The position numbers were made by a program, and so were the translations under genes. 64,000 bases of DNA, taken from positions 1 through 64,000 of the forward strand of contig SKCR01038125.1 in the NCBI GenBank assembly GCA_019454045.1, read 5' to 3'. The DNA comes from Zanthoxylum bungeanum (taxonomy: Eukaryota > Streptophyta > Magnoliopsida > Sapindales > Rutaceae). The notes beneath the pieces were generated by a model. It was given only the letters and a program-made list of their open reading frames with translations, did no database searches and was not told where the DNA came from. Positions 57,330 to 64,000 of the stretch are shown in pieces (position 1 is the stretch's first letter; the number at the start of each line of letters is the position of its first letter).

Positions 57330-59508
57330 CTTAACCGCAATAGTCCAACTATTCGATTAACGATATTTGGGTACAGTCTAACTGTTACAAGAAAAATAAC
57401 ACAATATTAGTCCAACTAATAAAATAATTTTGACGAAATAATTTGAAAGCGCGTAAAGCTAAGTATTTGAACGAAATTGCAAATTCAATACTAGCCTCCC
57501 ACTATTTTTCGGCGAGCCTCTAACCCTCTGTGGAGTACTCGGGAAACCTAGTTTCCTAGTGGGCTAGGATCCCGTTAAATAACACACAACCTTGACTTTG
57601 GCCAACAAGCTGTATGATATTTAACTAGGTAGATCTCGAAGATCAATTGGATCTCATCCAATTTCTAGATCCGGTAGGTGGACCTCCAAGTCCGAAACAT
57701 ATATACAATATATATGCCAATATATGCAATATATTTTCCTAACCTTTTCCTCTGAATCAACTAAGCCTTGGCTTTGGCACAACAAGCTTAATGATTCCAG
57801 TTAAGCGGGACCCACTGACCTTGGAAAGCTTCGTAATCAATGTCGATGGACAAAAAGTGATCTTGACTTTGGCCAACAAATCACAACTTGGACAAGACAC
57901 CGGTATGGAACAAAGTTTTCATGATTCAAACACATCCGTAATTGACAAAGGTCTTGACTTTGGCCAACAAACCAGTGCCAATCTTGGATCTTGAGTAAGA
58001 ATCACTCAATGGAAGGAAAAATGCTTAATATGTTTTGAGGGTTTTTCACGTAAATTGGCAACCAATTTATTATCTTTGTTAGGTCTCATCATACACCCTT
58101 AAGCATGCATTCTAAAAGCATAATAAGGCGGATGGATATTTGACAGATTGTTCCTAGAACGAATCACTCTTTTTCCTCTCCTCGGCTAGCACTATTCCAA
58201 CTTCTACCCAATTACATAATACAATAAAAGAAACCTCATTAACATTGAGGGGAATTAGGTGAGAAGAGAATACAAAGAATCAATAAAGAGAGAAGGCTGG
58301 ACACGCAGGTCCAATTTAATAAATTCTAAATTTACAACAATTTCCAAAATTGCCTTTTCCTTTCTAATATCCATCCGATATACGATATTCATTCATCACA
58401 TCCATGTATTCATTCAAGCATGTTATTCAATAAACCTAATCAAATTAATTAATCTTTGAATATTAGTGATCATCCAATGTTCAAACAATGATTTGATTTG
58501 TGCGAGTCCAACTCGTTTTAGAATAAGTACTCAAAGTACGAATTCTTGAATTATATCGAACTACTCTTTAAATCTAATTTAATTCGTATTCAATAGTAAT
58601 TCATTTATTTAATTCCAAATTAAATATTTACACTTTTTAATGCGCTTTAACGACTTAGATTCCAAATCTAATCTAAACGTGTCTCAAAGCCCAATTAACA
58701 TCCAATGTTGTTTAATTAAAGTCCAATGGGCTTTCAATTGATTTCATAAGGCATGGGCTTTGGTCAATATGGGTCAAACCCAAATACCAAAACTCAATTA
58801 AGGAATCACCCTTATTTGCCAAGAAACCAATTTAAGCCCATTAGGCCCAATTAAACTTTTAAAGCCCATTTGTTTTATTTGGACTTAATGGAATGATTTA
58901 GGCCCAATTTGGATCCAATCCAATTGGCCTAAACCAACTTGGCCCAACCAAGCCCATTATGCCCAAATACAACAATTATAAGCCCAATTCAAAATCAAGC
59001 CCAATTAATTAAATTTCAATATTCCAAATTTCAAAATTCAATTAATTCAAGTGTAATACATTAATTGATTATCTAAATTAATATTTCCAAAATACAAATT
59101 TAATCAATTAATCATGTATTAATTTTTTCAACTCATGTCCAACATTTTTGAATCAAAAAATCATCTCATTACATGCTTATCAACTCACGGCATTCTAGGG
59201 TTTTATTTGTCCGATTTCGTTTTCAATCTGATTGAATCTCAAATCAACATTACCAATGTTTTTCAACTCATCCAATGATCAAAAAACAAAAATACCATGA
59301 CTTATTAGGGTACCAAACTCTCGGCCAAGCCATATATTTGGGGAAAAAATTATCCAATTCAATATTTCAAGAAATTGATCATTCATAACACTATGTTATC
59401 ATCATTTAAGCATACTTAATCAAACAATTTCATCAAATCATGCTCAAATCATTTTTACCCAAATTTTACCCTAATCATTTTCATGCTTAAACCTTACTCA
59501 GATACCAT
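57330..59508 (-). other. Untranslated leader of element D with PBS
   Basis: Non-coding, 2.2 kb. The PBS is at 59495-59507: in sense TGGTATCTGAG follows the LTR by two bases, close to the initiator-Met tRNA site TGGTATCAGAG usual for copia. A CTTGACTTTGGCCAACAA motif recurs at about 57591, 57862 and 57953, with a variant at 57766. A patch rich in GGCCCAATT words lies at 58690-59010. Confidence 0.8.
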
Positions 59509-61123
59509 TGTTGGTTTCTAAGGTGGTCCCAAGATCAATATAAGCAATGAAAAGAATGAATACTCATAAGAAGTATGGCGGAATCATACTTACAAAGATC
59601 GGCTTTTGGATGCGAAGATCAACAATATTTTCTCCTTGCTTGATGTATTCAGCCAAGGCTTGATTTTGTTGAAGAAGATGAACAAGCTCCGAGCTTCCAA
59701 AGGATTCCAAGCTCTAAGTTCGGTTTCCCTATCACCTTGTATTGATCCTTGAATGTGCTAGCAAGTTAGGAAGAAAAACAATTCTTCTTCTTTCTCCAAG
59801 AGGCTCACGGTTTTGGTCTATAAGGGAGAGAAGAGTTTTTTAATTCTTTTGTTATTTGTTTTCCAAAAACATTATTAAAAATCTATTACCAAAATTTGGT
59901 ATAACCTTCCCAAAAAGTCAACTAAAATTTTGGCTCCAAAATTGCATTAAATGCCCACACCAACCAACATCATGAATAGTGACTGCATGTCACTCACCAA
60001 TGTGACTTGACATATATCATTAAAGTGACAAGTGACGTGACTCGCGATGTGACTTGGGGCCGCACTTGATTCAAAATCAGAGTGGCGTCGCAAACACATT
60101 CTGGGCTCGGGTTCGTTAATTCTGAATTAACGAATTTTTCCATTGCGACGTAATTAAATAAAATTCAATTAAATAATTATGCCTAGCAAAATTACTATTC
60201 ACGTCACTAGCGAATTAATTCTAAATTAACTCGTTAGCCCGAATTAAAATCTAATTTTAGTTCCGCGTCGAAATCTAATTTCGTATAATATATCGAATAT
60301 ATTATTTTATCGATTAATTCCAAATTAATCGTTCTCTCTCTTCAAATAGTACTTTATCCCAGATAAATTCACTCCGCTATTAATCCCAGATTAATAAAGT
60401 TCGAATCATACGTCATTGGTGAATCTTCGGGAAGCGACCCAAGAGATCTCTGGATATGTTGGCAGTAAATTTGGTCGTCGGACTATCTGAACACGTACAT
60501 ACCTCGTACTACGTTCTTACCGATTTACAAGACAATGTTGGCTTCTAGCAAAGCGCCATGTCTACCCAATTCTCCAGAAATATTCTTAATGGAATATATA
60601 ATATATCAAGCGTAGTATACGTAGTATTGCGTATAGCGATCCAGTATCAAATGTCACATGCAAGGCCTAGGGCTGGAATAGTGTCTGCCCCGTACGAAGC
60701 ATATATCGGATCACTAGCAACTAGTCTCTTTATAATCGGATAATAATGACCTAGTCATATTATCCCGATGGTTGCAACCCTTTAGAGAACCAGTTATGTA
60801 TCCCTGTGTGACCATCATCTCCATATGAATGAAGTGATAGTTCCGTCACACCCAATACACTATGATTCTCAATAAACCCAGAAGAGGTGTACACAGAACC
60901 TGTTAAAGTCCTGGACGACCAAAACCAAAGCGTATTGATTGTCGCAAGTACTAGCGATGCAAGTCTCAGGTTAAGACCAAATACACCTACCCTGATGCGG
61001 ACTCTCATAGACACATAGTCATACTACCAATGGGATTCCAAGGGGTCTATCCAGAGTGATGCTGTTTTCGTACCATCGGTAAACATAACCTCCTACCACA
61101 CTTGCATAAGTATCTAATACTTA
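59509..61123 (-). repeat. 5' LTR of element D, lacking its outer 308 bp
   Basis: It matches 51413-53050 and then breaks off in a perfect palindrome (TGCATAAGTAT-CTA-ATACTTATGCA, 61103-61127), followed at once by the LTR of element E. Confidence 0.9.
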
Positions 61124-61128
61124 TGCAT

Positions 61129-63025
61129 TGTTGGTTTCTAAGGTGGTCCCAAGAGAAAATACTCACTTTGATCGGCTAAGTGGATGCGTTGAACAACAAA
61201 ATTTTCCTCCATGGAATTCGGCCAAGCTCCTCTTTGAATGTTGATCTCCAAGCTCCAAGCTTTGAGTGATGAGATTCCAAACTCATGGGATTGTTTCCCT
61301 ATCACCTTTGTATCAATCATTGAGTGCTAGCTCTTGGAAAATTTTTGCAACAAAAACCTTTTTATCATTGTATGTGTCTCGGCCAAACCAAGAATTTTGA
61401 GAGAAAAAATGGCTATTACCGTGAGGGAGAGAGAGAAGTGATGAAGTTGTGTTGACTTATTTTGATTTCAAAAATCAAATTAAAGTTATACCAAACATTT
61501 GGTATTAAGTCATTCAACTTATCACACTTGTCTGTCTTACAAGCCACCATCATCTCATCACCAAATTCCATCACCAAAAAGTTAGGCAAAGTGACTAGGT
61601 GATGTGACTTGTGGGCCCCACTTAATTCAAAATCTGAGTTGGCCCGCAAACACTCACGGGCTCGGGTTCGCTAATTCCGAATTAACGAACTTTCTGTTGC
61701 CACGTAATTAAATCAAATTTAATTAAATAATTATGCCTAACAAAATTACTATTCACGTCGCTAGCGAATTAATTCTAAATTAACTCGTTCGCCCGAATTA
61801 AAATCTAATTTTAATTCCGCGTCGAAATCTAATTTCGTTTAATATATCGAATATATTATTTTATCGATTAATTCCAAATTAATCATTCTCTCTCTTCAAA
61901 TAGTATTTTATCCCAGATAAAATATCTCCGTAATTAATCCTAGATTAATTTTCTCTCTCTTATAATTAATCCCAGATTAATTATGTCCGAGTCATACGTC
62001 ATTGGTGAATCTTCGGGAAGCGACCCATGAGATCCCTGGATATGTTGGAAGTAAATCCGATCGTCGGACTATCCAAACACGTACGTACCTAGTACTACAT
62101 TTTTACCGATTTACGAGACATGGTTGGCTTCTAGCAAAGCACCGTGCCTAACCAATTCTCCACAAATATTCTTAAAGGAATATATAATCTGTATCAGGCG
62201 TAGTATACGTAGTATTGCGTATTGCGATCCAGTATCAGATGTCACATGCAAGGCCTGGGGCTGGAATTATGTCTGCCCCGTACTAATCATATATCGGATC
62301 TCTGGTAACTAGTCTCAATAATCGGATAATCATGACCTAGTCATATTATCCCGATGACTGCAGTACTAAAGAGTACTAGTTTCGTATCCTCTGTGATCAT
62401 CATCTCCATATGACTGGAGTGATACTTCCATCTTGACATCACACCTAATACACTACGATTCTCAATATACCTAGAAGAGGCGTACACATAACCTGTTAAA
62501 GCCCTGGATGACCAAAACCAAAGTACATTGATTGTCGCAAGTATTAGCGATGTAAGTCTCAGGTTAAAACCAAATACACCTACCTTGATTCGGACTTCCA
62601 TAGACACATAGTCATACTACCAATGGAATTCTGAGGGGTCTATCCAGAGCGAAGCTGTTTCCGTATCATCGGTAAACAAAACCTCATATCACACTTGCAT
62701 AAGTATCCAATACTTAAATATATGAGAACTATGTCGTTATGCTCTCATAACACGCACAAGTGCAATACTAGTCTATTCTGCATTATCGATGTCCAATCTC
62801 GATAATACTACGACTAGAGATATTTTAATGATTAAACCTTATTGGATTAATATTGTCTCATATTTTATTAATCCGGAACTAATCATATGGACTTTTATCA
62901 TTTATATATCCCGGTAATCCAATTATAAATGATAAAAGAGCAATTTCCTTTGTCACATAGTTAATTTGTACAACAACACCATGTTCTGTACAAATAGTGA
63001 TGCTATGGGTCATAATTGTCCAACA
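61129..63025 (-). repeat. 3' LTR of element E
   Basis: Sense TGTTGGAC...CCAACA, bounded by the CCAAGTGGGAGAT tract at 63026-63040. The plus-oriented LTR end at 1-908 is the closest relative in the window near the outer end. Confidence 0.88.
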
Positions 63026-64000
63026 ATCTCCCACTTGGCCTATAGCGAATCATTCAAGTGTCTTACACCTGAACTATGCACGGGTCGCTCAAACTTTTGC
63101 TGAGAAACTGCTTTCGTCAGCGGATTTGCATGGTTATCATCTGATGCGATTTATTCGATCATCACATCGCCACGATGTATGATCCGACGAATCAGATGAA
63201 ATAACTGAAGTATATATTTGGATCGTTGATGAGACCATTAATTCTTTAGCCTGTGTTGTAGCCTAGCTCAGCCGCTAACAAAACTACACCTATCTTATTA
63301 GGATTATTATAGATCTAAATCGCTTCTATTGCTGCCTCAGCTGCAGCAATATTCCGTTTTTGCTGTTTATTCGGCAACAATATCTTGCTTGGAAGATTTC
63401 CAGCTCACTGTTCCGTTATTCAAACTATATGGTACCTTTATTACGACTTATAGTCGTTTTTATCGGTTATGAAACTTGTAACAGTGAACCCAATCACTTC
63501 AAGTTCTCATTCTCCACAGCTTAAGAAAGCATCCTTAGTTCATCTAAGATACCTAATGATGTTCTTAACATCAATCCAGTGACCATCACTTGGATTGGCC
63601 TGATTTTGACTCCATATGCTCAAAGCATATGAGACACCAGGTTGCGTACATATCTTTCAATGTATGAGTCCTCGGAGAGTGCCAACAACTTTTAGATCTA
63701 TCCTAGTAGATCTTTATTCCTAGAATAAAGGTTGTCTCTCCTAAGTATTCTACGGAGAATTTTTATGAAATCCAAGCTTTCACCGATTGTATTATGGGAA
63801 TATCATTTCCAAGAAATGATATATCATCATTATTTAGGACAATCACTGTCAGTGCGCTCCCACTAACCTTCTTATATACACAAGAATTATTTTCGTTTTG
63901 AATTAAATCATATACCATTATGATTACATCAAAACGCTGGTTCCAAGAACGCAATGCTTGCTTCAATCCATAAATGGATCGAATTAACTTGCAAACCTTG
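63026..64000 (-). pseudogene. Copia pol remnant (RT and RNase H) of element E
   Basis: It aligns with the end of element D pol but has many stops, frameshifts and deletions. The best open part (63763-63966) covers the QALRSWNQ to VKAWIS segment, where the RT active site YVDD has become NNDD. It continues beyond the window. Confidence 0.88.

Larger units (their letters stand above)
51413..61123 (-). mobile_element. Element D: Ty1/copia retrotransposon (minus strand)
   Basis: 3' LTR 51413-53358 (1946 bp), PPT, polyprotein frame 57329-53373, 2.2-kb leader, PBS and 5' LTR 59509-61123. The 5' LTR lacks its outer 308 bp. The LTR parts that overlap are nearly identical in the stretches I compared, so the insertion is relatively young. 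The gene order gag, protease, integrase, RT, RNase H is that of copia. Confidence 0.93.
61129..64000 (-). mobile_element. Element E: second copia of the same family, decayed, cut by window end
   Basis: 3' LTR 61129-63025 (1897 bp), PPT, then the RNase H and RT parts of pol up to the window end. Its LTR is clearly more diverged from D than the two LTRs of D are from each other, so it is an older or different copy. Confidence 0.88.

Noticed and set aside
61138..62607. Short ORFs within the copia LTRs (also 52446-52634, 60558-61014)
   Set aside because: They lie in LTR sequence, and equivalent positions in sister LTRs are not open or differ in length.
1..64000. tRNA, rRNA or snRNA genes and bacterial or organellar insertions
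   Set aside because: I looked for cloverleaf-type boxes and rRNA-like blocks and saw none; only tRNA-complementary primer sites of retroelements were found.

Overview
The window is plant nuclear DNA, most likely from a eudicot: AT-rich, with nested LTR retrotransposons and one conventional split host gene with plant-style introns. I cannot name the species. Almost everything outside 31.2-37.8 kb is transposon sequence, mostly decayed.

Layout. 1-908: tail of a Ty1/copia LTR (+), whose element lies outside the window. 909-9832: a Ty3/gypsy element of the Athila type (element A) with a gag-pol wrecked by stops and frameshifts. Between pol and the 3' LTR, where related elements carry an env-like ORF, it holds two extra reading frames. 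One is a cysteine-containing ORF of unknown function (5168-5716). The other is an intact, intronless 217-codon LOG-family gene (cytokinin riboside 5'-monophosphate phosphoribohydrolase-like, 5980-6633). 9833-11407: relics, including an inverted piece of element C. 11408-31186: a four-level nest. Non-autonomous element Y (LTR about 900 bp) has its 5' LTR split by a 2.55-kb LTR-like unit (Z), and Z is split by a 10.8-kb non-coding LTR element C (TSD TGTAT). Y's 3' LTR carries a 1017-bp hAT-like element (TSD ATATTGGG).

31187-37519: the host gene, a 15-exon ER-resident HSP90 (endoplasmin/GRP94, SHEPHERD type; 815 aa, ending KDEL). Its promoter has a perfect ER stress element (CCAAT-N9-CCACG), so the regulatory sequence agrees with an unfolded-protein-response chaperone. 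Intron 7 holds a terminal-inverted-repeat insertion.

37.85-51.0 kb: remains of a Sirevirus-like copia element on the minus strand, interrupted by X (39281-47260, a non-autonomous element of the same family as Y, TSD CCAAT) and by a 2.4-kb solo LTR (47575-50013, TSD CATAC). X contains a second solo LTR (44399-46217, TSD ATTAC) related to the LTR of A. 51.0-61.1 kb: copia element D (minus strand), whose polyprotein frame is spoiled only by three in-frame stops; its flanks carry the signature of an inversion. 61129-64000: copia element E of the same family, decayed and cut by the window end.

The most interesting items are the LOG gene inside a gypsy element, with its apparent loss of the catalytic arginine motif; the repeated bulged stem-loops in two diverged LTRs; the minisatellite-filled non-coding retrotransposons C, X and Y; and the palindromic inversion scar beside D. 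Exon and LTR limits were read by eye and may be off by a base or two.
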